Shown piece after piece: positions 42,532-51,532 of a DNA stretch of 64,000 bases. Each line of letters starts with the position of its first letter. The stretch's first letter is position 1. Position numbers and translations under genes: made by a program. Source of the DNA: Tautonia sp040717455 (GTDB lineage: Bacteria; Planctomycetota; Planctomycetia; Isosphaerales; Isosphaeraceae); the NCBI RefSeq assembly GCF_040717455.1, contig NZ_JBFEFH010000012.1, positions 117,803-181,802 of the forward strand, given 5' to 3'. Under the pieces are notes generated by a model. That model saw nothing but the letters and a program-made list of their open reading frames with translations. It was not told the origin of the DNA and did not search any database.

Positions 42532-44838
42532 ATGAAGTATCTGCGCCTCTGGATCGCCCTGGGGGTCGTCATCGCGGCGTCGTTCGCGGTGCTGGGCTAC
42601 TACGGCTGGGACCTCTACCGCCAGGCCCCGCCGGTGCCGGGGCGGGTCGTGACCACCGACGGCACGGTCCTCTTCACCGGCCAGACGATCAAGGACGGGC
42701 AGAACGTCTGGCAGTCGATGGGGGGCCAGGAGGTCGGCACCGTCTGGGGGCACGGCAGCTACGTCGCGCCCGACTGGTCGGCCGACTGGCTGCACCGCGA
42801 GGCGACCTGGCTGGTCGAGCACTGGGCCGAGGCCGACCACGGCCGCCCGTTCGACGAGCTGGACGACGAGGCGAGGGCCGCCCTGCAGGCCCGGCTCCGC
42901 CGCGAGCTGCGGACGAACACCTACGACCCGGAGACCGGCGACCTGACCGTCTCGCCGCTGCGGGCCGAGGCGATCGCCGCCGTCGGCACCCACTACGCGG
43001 CCCTCTTCGGCGACGACCCCGGGCTGCACGAACTCCGAGACGCCTACGCGATCCCGGCCAACTCCCTCAAGACCCCCGAGCGTCGCGAGCAGCTCAACGC
43101 CTTCTTCTTCTGGGCCTCGTGGGCCTGCGCCACCAACCGCCCCGGCGGCGAGGTGACGTACACGAACAACTGGCCGGCCGAGGAGCTGATCGCCAACCGG
43201 CCGACCGGGGCCCTGGTCGTCTGGTCGGTCCTGAGCTTCGTCCTGCTCCTGGCCGGCATCGGCGCGTTGGCCTGGTACTTCGCCGCCGAGCGGCACAAGG
43301 GGGAGGTCCACCACGAGCCCCCCGGCGCCGACCCCCTGCTGGCCCTGCGGCCGACCCCCTCGATGCGGGCGACCCTGAAATTCTTCTGGGTGGTCGCGGC
43401 GTTGCTCGTGGCGCAGGTCGGCCTCGGGGCGGTCACGGCGCACTACGGGGTCGAGGGCTCGGGCTTCTACGGCTTCCCGCTGGCCGACTGGCTGCCGTAC
43501 AGCGTCACGCGGACCTGGCACCAGCAGCTCGGCATCTTCTGGATCGCCACGGCCTGGCTGGCGACCGGCCTGTTCATGGCGCCGGCCGTCTCGGGGCACG
43601 AGCCGAGGTTCCAGCGGGCCGGGGTGAACTTCCTCTTCGCCTGCCTCCTGATCATCGTCGTCGGCTCGATGGCCGGCCAGTGGCTGGCGGTCCAGCAGCG
43701 GCTCGGCCTGGAGGCGAACTTCTGGTTCGGCCACCAGGGCTACGAATACGTCGACCTCGGCCGCTTCTGGCAGCTCTTCCTGACCGTCGGCCTGTTCCTC
43801 TGGCTCTTCCTGATGGCGCGGGCCATCTGGCCGGCCTTCCGGCAGCCGGGCGACCACAAGCACCTGCTCGGCCTCTTCCTGCTCGCCTCGGCGGCGATCC
43901 CGATCTTCTACGTGCCGGGCCTGATGTGGCACCGGCAGACGAACCTGGCGGTCGCCGAATACTGGCGATGGTGGGTCGTGCACCTCTGGGTCGAGGGCTT
44001 CTTCGAGGTCTTCGCCACCGTGGTCATCGCCTTCCTCTTCACCCGGATGGGCCTCCTGCGGACGACGACGGCCACCGCCGCGGTCCTCTTCGCCACCACG
44101 ATCTTCCTCTCCGGGGGGATCATCGGCACCTTCCACCACCTCTACTTCACCGGCACGCCGACGGCGGTCCTGGCCCTCGGCTCGGTCTTCAGCGCCCTGG
44201 AGGTGGTGCCGCTGGTCCTGATCGGCTTCGAGGCGTATGAGAATCTGACGCTGTCGCAGGCCCGGCCGTGGGTGTCGGCCTACCGCTGGCCGATCTACTT
44301 CTTCGTGGCCGTGGCCTTCTGGAACCTCGTCGGGGCCGGGCTGTTCGGCTTCCTGATCAACCCGCCGATCGCCCTCTACTACATGCAGGGGCTGAACACG
44401 ACCCCGGTGCACGGCCACACGGCCCTGTTCGGCGTCTACGGGATGCTCGGCATCGGCCTGATGCTCTTCTGCATGAAGGGCCTGACCCTCCGCCGCGAGT
44501 GGAAGACCGGGGCCCTCTCCCTCGCCTTCTGGACGATCAACGTCGGCCTGGCCCTGATGGTCCTGCTCAGCGTCCTGCCGGTCGGCCTCCTGCAGACCTG
44601 GGCGAGCGTCGATCGCGGGATGTGGTACGCCCGGTCGGCCGAGTTCATGCAGACCGAGCTCATGAACACCCTCCGCTGGCTCCGCGTCGTCGGCGACACG
44701 ATCTTCGCCGCCGGCGTGGTCGCGCTCGGCTGGTTCGTCCTCGGCCTCCGGTTCGGCTGGTCCACCCGGCCCGAGCCCGACGCCGTCGCCCGCGCCTACC
44801 CCGAGCAGGCCGCGGCCGAGGCCCTCTCCGCCCGCTGA
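42532..44838 (+). CDS. norB: Quinol-dependent nitric oxide reductase (qNor)
   Basis: The 768-aa product matches single-subunit qNor enzymes, which reduce two NO to N2O using quinol. Residues 1-250 carry a first membrane helix and a periplasmic extension without any CxxCH heme c motif (GQNVWQSMGGQEVGTVWGHG segment), as in the quinol type rather than cNor. The rest has about 12 helices with His ligands in segments such as TRTWHQQLGIFW, GLMWHRQTNLAV and GTFHHLYFTG (the His-His of the binuclear site). No norQ/norD accessory genes are adjacent. It has its own promoter and a strong hairpin terminator, so it is likely monocistronic and serves NO detoxification. Confidence 0.93.
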   Translation: MKYLRLWIALGVVIAASFAVLGYYGWDLYRQAPPVPGRVVTTDGTVLFTGQTIKDGQNVWQSMGGQEVGTVWGHGSYVAPDWSADWLHREATWLVEHWAEADHGRPFDELDDEARAALQARLRRELRTNTYDPETGDLTVSPLRAEAIAAVGTHYAALFGDDPGLHELRDAYAIPANSLKTPERREQLNAFFFWASWACATNRPGGEVTYTNNWPAEELIANRPTGALVVWSVLSFVLLLAGIGALAWYFAAERHKGEVHHEPPGADPLLALRPTPSMRATLKFFWVVAALLVAQVGLGAVTAHYGVEGSGFYGFPLADWLPYSVTRTWHQQLGIFWIATAWLATGLFMAPAVSGHEPRFQRAGVNFLFACLLIIVVGSMAGQWLAVQQRLGLEANFWFGHQGYEYVDLGRFWQLFLTVGLFLWLFLMARAIWPAFRQPGDHKHLLGLFLLASAAIPIFYVPGLMWHRQTNLAVAEYWRWWVVHLWVEGFFEVFATVVIAFLFTRMGLLRTTTATAAVLFATTIFLSGGIIGTFHHLYFTGTPTAVLALGSVFSALEVVPLVLIGFEAYENLTLSQARPWVSAYRWPIYFFVAVAFWNLVGAGLFGFLINPPIALYYMQGLNTTPVHGHTALFGVYGMLGIGLMLFCMKGLTLRREWKTGALSLAFWTINVGLALMVLLSVLPVGLLQTWASVDRGMWYARSAEFMQTELMNTLRWLRVVGDTIFAAGVVALGWFVLGLRFGWSTRPEPDAVARAYPEQAAAEALSAR

Positions 44839-44851
44839 CCGTCCCCCCTCC

Positions 44852-44882
44852 GCGCCGCCCCGGCCGGGCCCCGGGGCGGCGC
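44852..44882 (+). terminator. Hairpin terminator of norB
   Basis: A 12-bp all-GC stem (44852-44863 with 44871-44882), loop of 7, begins 13 nt after the norB stop. A short TTTT lies about 13 nt further on. Confidence 0.75.
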
Positions 44883-45177
44883 CGGCCCGACCCCATTTTC
44901 CGCCCCCTGCCCGTCGAAGGCGATTGCCCGACCGGGCAGCCGCTCGCGACGAGGCAAGGTCAACGCCCGAGCGTCCCTCGCCCGCGGTCCACCGAGCGTC
45001 TGATCATAGCCGAGCCCGGCCCGAGAATCGATACATTCTCCCAAATTCACATGCTGCGACCATAAGCGTCATTATCGGACTCTGCGAGCCGGGCCCGTTG
45101 CGGCCTTCGGCCTCGACCCCGACGGCCCGTCGCCGCCGGGCGAGCTTTCCCGGGCCGAGGCGACGAGGGTCGGGCGG

Positions 45178-48100
45178 TCAGCCGGCCGGATGCTCCACGC
45201 CGCCGGCCTCTCCCCGATGGCCGACGCCGGGGTCGAACCAGTGGTAGATGGCGGGGAGCAGGATGAGCTTCATCAGGGTGCTGGTGATGATCCCGCCGAC
45301 GACCACCGTGGCGAGCGGCCGCTGGACCTCGGCGCCGATCCCGGTGTTGAAGGCCATCGGCACGAAGCCGAGGCTGGCGACCAGGCCGGTCATGAGGATC
45401 GGCCGGAGCCGCTCCATCGAGGCCTCGAAGACGGCCTCGCGGACGTCCTCCCCCTTTTCGGTCAGCCGGTCCCGGATCGCCGAGACCAGCACGAGGCCGT
45501 CGAGCACCGAGACCCCCGCCAGGGCGATGAACCCGATCCCCGCCGAGATGCTGAAGTCGATCCCCCGGGCGAACAGCAGGAAGATCCCGCCGATCGACGC
45601 GAACGGGACCGAGAGGAAGATGAGCAGGCCCAGCTTCATCGAGCCGAACGTCGCGTAGAGCAGCAGGAAGATCAGGATCAAGGACAGCGGCAGCACGATC
45701 GTCATCCGCCTGACGGCCGATCGGAGGTTCTCGTACGTCCCCCCCCAGTCGATCCGGTACCCCTCGGGCAGGTCGATCTGCTCGTCGAACGCCCGCTTGC
45801 CCGCGGCGACGAAGCTGGCGAGGTCCCGGCCCCTGACGTTGCACTGGACCAGGGCCCGACGCTCGCGATTGAGCCGGCGGATCTCGTACACGCCGTCCTC
45901 CATCCGGATCTCGCAGAGGTCGCCCAGGGGGAGCATCCGGCCGCGGGGGTCGGCGATCCTGATGGCCCCGATCGCCTCGAGATCGCTGCGGTCCTCCGGC
46001 TCGTACCGGACCTGCAGGTCGAATCGCCGCTGGTCGACCACGACCTGGCCCACCGTGTACCCTCCCATGGCCCGGACCGCGTCGAGCACGTCCTCGACGT
46101 TGATCCCGTAGCGGGCGACCTGGTCCCGGTCGACGAGCACCCGGAGGTACGGCAGGCCCCGGATCGGCTGCGCCTTGACGTCGGCCGCCCCGTCGACCGT
46201 CTTGAGGACCTCGACCATCTCGGCGGCCTTCCGGCTCAGCTCGTCCAGGTCGTCGCCGAAGAGGGCGATCCCGACATCGGCCCGGACCCCCGAGATCAGC
46301 TCGTTGAAGCGCAGCTCGATCGGCTGGCTGAAGTTGAGCTTCGTGCCGGGCATCAGGTAGTCGCAGATTTCCTCCAGCTCGTCGACGAGCGCGTCCTTGT
46401 CCTCGACGGCGGTCCACTCCTCGTAATCTGACAGGAAGATAAACGTATCGGTGCGATTCAAAGGGGCCGGGTCGAGGCCGATCTCCGGGCGACCGGTCCG
46501 GCTGACGATCGTCTCGATCTCATCCGGGAATCTTGAGAGCAATTCCTGCTCGAGCCGGGTCGATTGCTCGATCCCCTCCTCGAGCGAGGCGCTGGGCGGG
46601 CGAGACATGATGATGACGAGATCCCCCTCGTCGAGCTGCGGGATGAACTCGCCCCCCATCGAGAGGGCGGGCGGGATGCTCAGCGCCAGGGCCGCGACGA
46701 AGGCGGCGATCACGGCCCAGGGGTGGTCGAGGAACACCGGCAGCATCGGCCTGTACAGCCGCTTCGCCTGGCGGATGAGCCACGTCTCCTTCTCGCCGGT
46801 CCCCATCTTCAGGAAGAAGGAGGCGGCCACGGGCACGGCCGTCAGGGCCAGCAGCATCGACCCGGACAGGGCGAAGATCAGGGTCAGGGCCATCGGCCGG
46901 AACATCGCCCCCTCCACCCCCTGCAGGGCGAGGATCGGCAGGTTGACCATCGTGATGATCCCGACGCCGTAGAGGACCGGCGTCTTGACCTCCCGGGTCG
47001 CCTCGTAGACGACGTCGAGCTTCGAATCCCCCTCCTCGGCGTGCGAGAGCCGCCGGACGATGTTCTCGATCACGATCACGGCGCTATCGACGATCAGGCC
47101 GAAGTCGATCGCCCCCAGGCTCAGCAGGCTGCCGGCGATCCCGTAGAGGTACATCGCGTCGACGGCGCCGAGCATCGCCAGGGGGATGACCGCCGCGGTG
47201 ATCAGGGCCGCCCGCCAGTTGCCGAGCAGCACGAGCAAGACCGCGATCACCAGCGCCCCGCCGACCACCAGATTCTCGGCGACCGTGTGGAGCGTCGTCT
47301 CGATCAGGGACCCTCGGTTGTAGTAGACGTCGATCTCGACGCCCAGCGGCTCGAGGTCCTGCCGGATGGCCTCGAGCCGCTCCTCGACCCGATCGACCAC
47401 CAGCCTCGTATTCGAGCCGATCAGCATGTAGACAATCGCGGTGACCGACTCCCCCTCGCCGTCCCGGGTCACGGCCCCCTTGCGGAGCATCGGGGCGGTG
47501 ATCGACCGGCCGATGTCCCGGAGGAAGATCGGCGTGCCGTCCTCGGTGCTGTCGAGGACGATGCGGTCCATGTCCTCGGTCCCCCGGATCAGGCCCTCGC
47601 CGCGGATGATCCGGACCTCCCCGTTGCGCTGGATGTAGCCGCCGCCGGCGTTCGCGTTGTTCGCGCCGAGCGCCTCGAAGAGCCGGTCCATGGGGATGCT
47701 CCGGGCGAGCATCCGATCCGGGGAGACCTCGGCCCGATAGGTCTTCAGCTCGCCGCCGAACGAGTTGACGCCGATGACCCCCGGGACGCCCCGCAAGGGG
47801 AGTGCGACCTCCCAGTCGAGGATCGTCCGCAGCTCCATCAGCGACTTCGGCGTGTCGGAGCCCGGGGCGTTCTTCACCTCGAACTGGATGATCTCCCCCA
47901 GGCCGGTCGTGATCGGTCCCATCGCGGGGGTGCCGAATCCTTCCGGAATCTCGGCCCTGATCTGCTCGAGCTGCTGCGAGACCTGGGCGCGGGCCCAGTA
48001 AATGTCCGTCCCCCGCTCGAAGATGATCCGAACCACCGAGAGCCCTTGCTGGGAGATCGACCGGATCGAATCGATCTTGGGAATCGCGTTCAGACCATTC

Positions 48101-48309
48101 TCCACCGGGATGGTCACGAACTGCTCGATCTCCTCGGGGCTCAACGCCGGGGCGTCGGTCAGCACCGAGACCAAGGGGGGGGTGATGTCCGGCTGCGCGT
48201 CCATCCGCAAGTTCAACGCGCACCAGACTCCCGAGGCGATCAGGACGACCGTCAGCAGCAGGACGACCCCCCTGCTGGTCAACGCGTACCGGATCAGGCC
48301 ATCGACCAT
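45178..48309 (-). CDS. Heavy-metal-type RND permease (CzcA/CusA-like)
   Basis: The 1,043-aa permease has the RND fold with sequence of the heavy-metal efflux (HME) subfamily: an N-terminal RGVVLLLTVVLIASGVW helix, MDAQPDITPP, IPVENGLNAIPKI and the TM4 motif DFGLIVDSAVIVIEN. That motif keeps the Asp-x5-Asp-x6-Glu spacing needed by CzcA, although Ser replaces the common Gly. It would export divalent or monovalent metal ions by proton antiport. GGAGGT lies 9 nt before the ATG, 51 bp after the adaptor's stop. Metal specificity cannot be read reliably. The TolC-like gene of the system is probably the one at 51533-53182. Confidence 0.92.
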   Translation of the reverse strand: MVDGLIRYALTSRGVVLLLTVVLIASGVWCALNLRMDAQPDITPPLVSVLTDAPALSPEEIEQFVTIPVENGLNAIPKIDSIRSISQQGLSVVRIIFERGTDIYWARAQVSQQLEQIRAEIPEGFGTPAMGPITTGLGEIIQFEVKNAPGSDTPKSLMELRTILDWEVALPLRGVPGVIGVNSFGGELKTYRAEVSPDRMLARSIPMDRLFEALGANNANAGGGYIQRNGEVRIIRGEGLIRGTEDMDRIVLDSTEDGTPIFLRDIGRSITAPMLRKGAVTRDGEGESVTAIVYMLIGSNTRLVVDRVEERLEAIRQDLEPLGVEIDVYYNRGSLIETTLHTVAENLVVGGALVIAVLLVLLGNWRAALITAAVIPLAMLGAVDAMYLYGIAGSLLSLGAIDFGLIVDSAVIVIENIVRRLSHAEEGDSKLDVVYEATREVKTPVLYGVGIITMVNLPILALQGVEGAMFRPMALTLIFALSGSMLLALTAVPVAASFFLKMGTGEKETWLIRQAKRLYRPMLPVFLDHPWAVIAAFVAALALSIPPALSMGGEFIPQLDEGDLVIIMSRPPSASLEEGIEQSTRLEQELLSRFPDEIETIVSRTGRPEIGLDPAPLNRTDTFIFLSDYEEWTAVEDKDALVDELEEICDYLMPGTKLNFSQPIELRFNELISGVRADVGIALFGDDLDELSRKAAEMVEVLKTVDGAADVKAQPIRGLPYLRVLVDRDQVARYGINVEDVLDAVRAMGGYTVGQVVVDQRRFDLQVRYEPEDRSDLEAIGAIRIADPRGRMLPLGDLCEIRMEDGVYEIRRLNRERRALVQCNVRGRDLASFVAAGKRAFDEQIDLPEGYRIDWGGTYENLRSAVRRMTIVLPLSLILIFLLLYATFGSMKLGLLIFLSVPFASIGGIFLLFARGIDFSISAGIGFIALAGVSVLDGLVLVSAIRDRLTEKGEDVREAVFEASMERLRPILMTGLVASLGFVPMAFNTGIGAEVQRPLATVVVGGIITSTLMKLILLPAIYHWFDPGVGHRGEAGGVEHPAG

Positions 48310-48360
48310 CGTCGCCGAACCTCCGCTGCCGTTCCTCGCCCTTGCCCTCGCCCGGCCCAC

Positions 48361-50031
48361 TCAGTCGCCGGATCCGCCCCCCGATCGACCCGGGCCGCCG
48401 GCTTCGTCCGCTGGGGCCGAGCTGTGCCCTTCCTCTTCCGCGATCAGCTCCGCCTTCAGCTCGAACGCCCCGGCGACGACGACGCGATCCCCCGGTTCGA
48501 GACCTTCGACGACGGACACGACGTCCTCTTCCTCGTTGCGGCGGCCCGTCTCGATCACCCGACGCTCGAACCGCTCGGTATCAACCTGGACGAAGACGAA
48601 GTGCTCGTCCCCCTCCGTCAGGATGGCCGAGGACGGGACCAGCGGCAGCTCCCTCGGGTCCTTCGCCTGCACTCGGATCTGCACGAACATGCCGGGCTTC
48701 AGCAGGCGGTCGGGGTTCCGGGCCTCGGCGATCATCCGGATGGTCCGGCTCTTCTCGTCCACGAGGTCGCCGGTGTACAGCACCTTGCCCTCGAAGACCC
48801 GGCCGGGGTAGGCCGCCGCCGAGAATCGGACCGAGCCCCCCCTGGCCTCCCGGAGCAGGAAGAAGTCCCCCTCGTGCACATGGGCCTCGACCCAGACCTC
48901 GTCCAGGTCGGCCATCGTGAAGAGCTGCTCCCGGCCGTCGATCACCACCCCGGGGACCACCCTCCCCCGCTCCAGGATCGTCCCGGCGAACGGGGCCCGG
49001 ATGTCGTAGGTGCTCACCGGGGTCCCCTCGGATCTCCTCAGCTCATCGAGGTCGCGCGAGGGGTCGATCGCCGCGTCGGCCGTCATGCTCAGGGTCCGCA
49101 AGGGGCTCCGGCCCGGGGCGTCTCGCGTCAGCTCCCCCGACTCGAACCGATCGAGGATCTCCTCGGCCGACGCGTTCAGGACGCGAAGCGTCTCCAGCTC
49201 AACCTTGACCGAGGTCCTCGCCTCGCGCAATCGCTGACGGGCGAGCGTGTACTCGAGCGTTTCCTCAAATGCCAGGCGGTCCATCAGGCCCCGGTAGATC
49301 GCGCGATCGACCCCGAACTCGGCCTGCTCCACCCGGTATCGGGCCGGCGCGACCGCGTCCTTGTCGCGCAGATTCTCGTAAAGATTCTCCTCGTACCCGG
49401 AGAGGTGATACTGCGAGTAAGCCCGGAGCAGCTCCTCCCGGGTCCGGCCGACGGGACGATCGGCGAACTGCTCCTGGATCTCCTCGGGAGGCATTCCCTG
49501 CTTCAACGCCTCAAGCATCGCGATCGCATTCGTATAGGTCGTCTCCCGCCAGTTGAGCCGCGCCCGAGCCACTTCCAGTTGCTGCAAGGCGTTGATCAGG
49601 TTCAGCCGAGCATCGGCCACTTCCTGACTGTCGATCTGGGCCAGCAACTCCCCTTCCTCAACCTGCTGACCAATCTGCACAAGGACATCGCGGACCACCC
49701 CCGGTGCCCGGGGGGTGATATAGGCGTGCTGGGCCTCGTCCGGAATAATCTGACCAGGAGCGTTGAACACCTGAGTCACGGGGCCGGCCTTGACCTCGGT
49801 CGTCATGATCCCCAGAACCCGCTGCCGATCGCTTGAGATGGCGAGCAGACCCGAGTGCCGGGCCGACAAGCGCTCCCGGCCCTCCTCGCGATCGGTTCCC
49901 GAAACGTCCTCGACCTTCCCCGACCAGGGGCTCCAGGCCAGGAGCAGGAATCCGGCCACCACCAGGGCCGCGGCCCCTCCGGCAATCCAGGCCACTCGCC
50001 GCGCGGGAAGGCGTTGATCCAGGGTGCTCAT
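48361..50031 (-). CDS. HME-RND periplasmic adaptor (CzcB/CusB-like)
   Basis: A 556-aa membrane-fusion protein with an N-terminal anchor (about 11-33), an MTTEVKAGPVTQVFNAPGQI start of the adaptor core, a lipoyl half with ITPRAPGVVRDVLVQIGQQV, a long helical hairpin, the second half TYDIRAPFAGTILERGRVVPG, and barrel domains with VWVEAHVHEGDFFLL. It links the permease to an outer-membrane channel. It precedes the permease in the operon. No strong ribosome site is visible before this ATG; a longer in-frame start exists but overlaps the palindrome at 50051-50066, so I prefer 50031. Its Pro/Gly-rich acidic C-terminus has no visible metal cluster. Confidence 0.9.
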   Translation of the reverse strand: MSTLDQRLPARRVAWIAGGAAALVVAGFLLLAWSPWSGKVEDVSGTDREEGRERLSARHSGLLAISSDRQRVLGIMTTEVKAGPVTQVFNAPGQIIPDEAQHAYITPRAPGVVRDVLVQIGQQVEEGELLAQIDSQEVADARLNLINALQQLEVARARLNWRETTYTNAIAMLEALKQGMPPEEIQEQFADRPVGRTREELLRAYSQYHLSGYEENLYENLRDKDAVAPARYRVEQAEFGVDRAIYRGLMDRLAFEETLEYTLARQRLREARTSVKVELETLRVLNASAEEILDRFESGELTRDAPGRSPLRTLSMTADAAIDPSRDLDELRRSEGTPVSTYDIRAPFAGTILERGRVVPGVVIDGREQLFTMADLDEVWVEAHVHEGDFFLLREARGGSVRFSAAAYPGRVFEGKVLYTGDLVDEKSRTIRMIAEARNPDRLLKPGMFVQIRVQAKDPRELPLVPSSAILTEGDEHFVFVQVDTERFERRVIETGRRNEEEDVVSVVEGLEPGDRVVVAGAFELKAELIAEEEGHSSAPADEAGGPGRSGGGSGD

Positions 50032-50050
50032 CACAATTGGTCGCACGCTT

Positions 50051-50066
50051 TTTACTTGAGAGTAAA
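50051..50066. promoter_or_regulatory. Palindrome at promoter of heavy-metal RND operon
   Basis: TTTACT and AGTAAA form a perfect 6-bp inverted repeat with a 4-bp spacer, 20 bp before the adaptor start. The half site is the same as in the TetR/RND operator at 32188-32215, though the spacing differs. A shared or related regulator is possible. Confidence 0.6.
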
Positions 50067-50326
50067 CGAGCGGACCCCGGCCGCCCCGATCCGACACCGA
50101 TCACCGGGCCAGATCGGGCCAACTCGGCCCAAAATGACCTCGACGTCGCTGCACACAGCAGCAAATGCGATGCCAACGCAAAAAACGGGCCGAGCACGGG
50201 AATTGATGATCCAGGGCATCACATTCGCAACGTGTTCCTCTTTTGAGAGTGCCGAGCCTCGCCGTCGTCCCGATCGCCAAGACGGCCGGGCCGATCCTTC
50301 GGACGCCAGATTCGAGAGAAGACATC

Positions 50327-51469
50327 ATGTCCAAGAATCAAGACGATCGACGGCTCGATGACCCGATCCCGGACGCCCAGCGAGAATTGATCGTCACCGA
50401 GCGTCCCGAAGGCGTCGCCCCGGGCGGCCCGACCGATCGCAAGACCGGCGCCGGGACTCACCCAGGCAATCGACCGACCGGCGGCTCCATCAGCGTGATG
50501 ACCCTGATCACGGCCTCGGCGCTCGCCTTGATCTTCGGCCTCATCGGTGCCTGGGCCTATGACGCCTTCCTCTCCTCCCCCTCGTCGACGGCCGAAGATC
50601 CGCAGGGGGATCAGGCCATTGCCCGGGCGGGCGAATCGGTCGGCGATCCCGACGCAACCGAACCCTCCGATTCCAGAAACAGCCCCGACCCCTCCGGCGC
50701 GGTTCGGGCCGAGTCCGCCCGGATCGACCGCCTCGCCGATCAGGTCGACCGGCTCCGCGCGACGGTCGAGTCGAGCCAGTCCGCCCCCGATCCCCGAGTG
50801 GACGCCCTGGGCGACCGCCTCGCCGAGCTCGAGAACCGGATCGCCGCGGTCGAGCCGACCTCGGAGGTCCTCGAGGGCCTCGCCCGGCAGTCGCGCAATC
50901 AATCGGAACAAATCGACGCGATGGCCGACACGATCGACCGCCTCGAATCGGACCTGACGAGCGTGAAGGACCGGGTCGACGCCGCCGGCGGGATCGGCGG
51001 CGGCCTCCTCGGCTCCGGTTCCGGCCGAAACGCCCTCGATTCTCCCCTCGCCGCCGGCATCGGGGCCGGCTCCGAGGCCGAGGCCCCCCCCGATCCCGGG
51101 CAATCCGAGGGACTCGTCCGAGAACTCGTCACCCCCGACCCCGACGACGCCGACGGGGCGGCCGACTCCGCCCTGGAACAAGGAATCGACCAGTTCGAGG
51201 CCGACGAGTTCGAGGAGGCCCGCCAGACCTTCTTCGAGCTGATCGAGCAGGAGCCGGGGGACGCCCGGATCTGGTATTACGCCGCCCTCGCCAACGGCAA
51301 GGCGACCGGAGAGTGGAAGGGGGAAACCGAGCGCCTCGTCCTCCAGGGGGTCGACCGCGAGCGGGCCGGGACGCCCCCCAAAACCGCCATCGACGCCACC
51401 TTCGCCGGGCTGACCGAACGCCAGGGCAGCGCCTGGCTCGACTACTACCGCCGCCGGGCCGACGAGTAA
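50327..51469 (+). CDS. Membrane-anchored coiled-coil protein with TPR-like C-terminus
   Basis: The 380-aa product has a polar N-terminus (1-55), one membrane helix (about 56-78), an acidic Ser/Pro linker, a coiled coil (about 125-220, rich in Leu/Asp/Arg heptads such as ARIDRLADQVDRLRATV), a Gly-rich linker and a helical C-terminal domain resembling TPR pairs (SALEQGIDQFEADEFEEARQTFFELIEQEPGDARIWYYAALAN). GAGAGAAG precedes the ATG. It lies between the heavy-metal RND operon and the TolC gene but on the opposite strand. I do not recognise the family; a scaffolding role is a guess. Confidence 0.75.
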   Translation: MSKNQDDRRLDDPIPDAQRELIVTERPEGVAPGGPTDRKTGAGTHPGNRPTGGSISVMTLITASALALIFGLIGAWAYDAFLSSPSSTAEDPQGDQAIARAGESVGDPDATEPSDSRNSPDPSGAVRAESARIDRLADQVDRLRATVESSQSAPDPRVDALGDRLAELENRIAAVEPTSEVLEGLARQSRNQSEQIDAMADTIDRLESDLTSVKDRVDAAGGIGGGLLGSGSGRNALDSPLAAGIGAGSEAEAPPDPGQSEGLVRELVTPDPDDADGAADSALEQGIDQFEADEFEEARQTFFELIEQEPGDARIWYYAALANGKATGEWKGETERLVLQGVDRERAGTPPKTAIDATFAGLTERQGSAWLDYYRRRADE

Positions 51470-51532
51470 TCGGCCTTGGCGTTCGTCCGCGTCTTCCCCC
51501 TCCTCCGGCCTTCAACGGCTCCGAGGCCGAAA

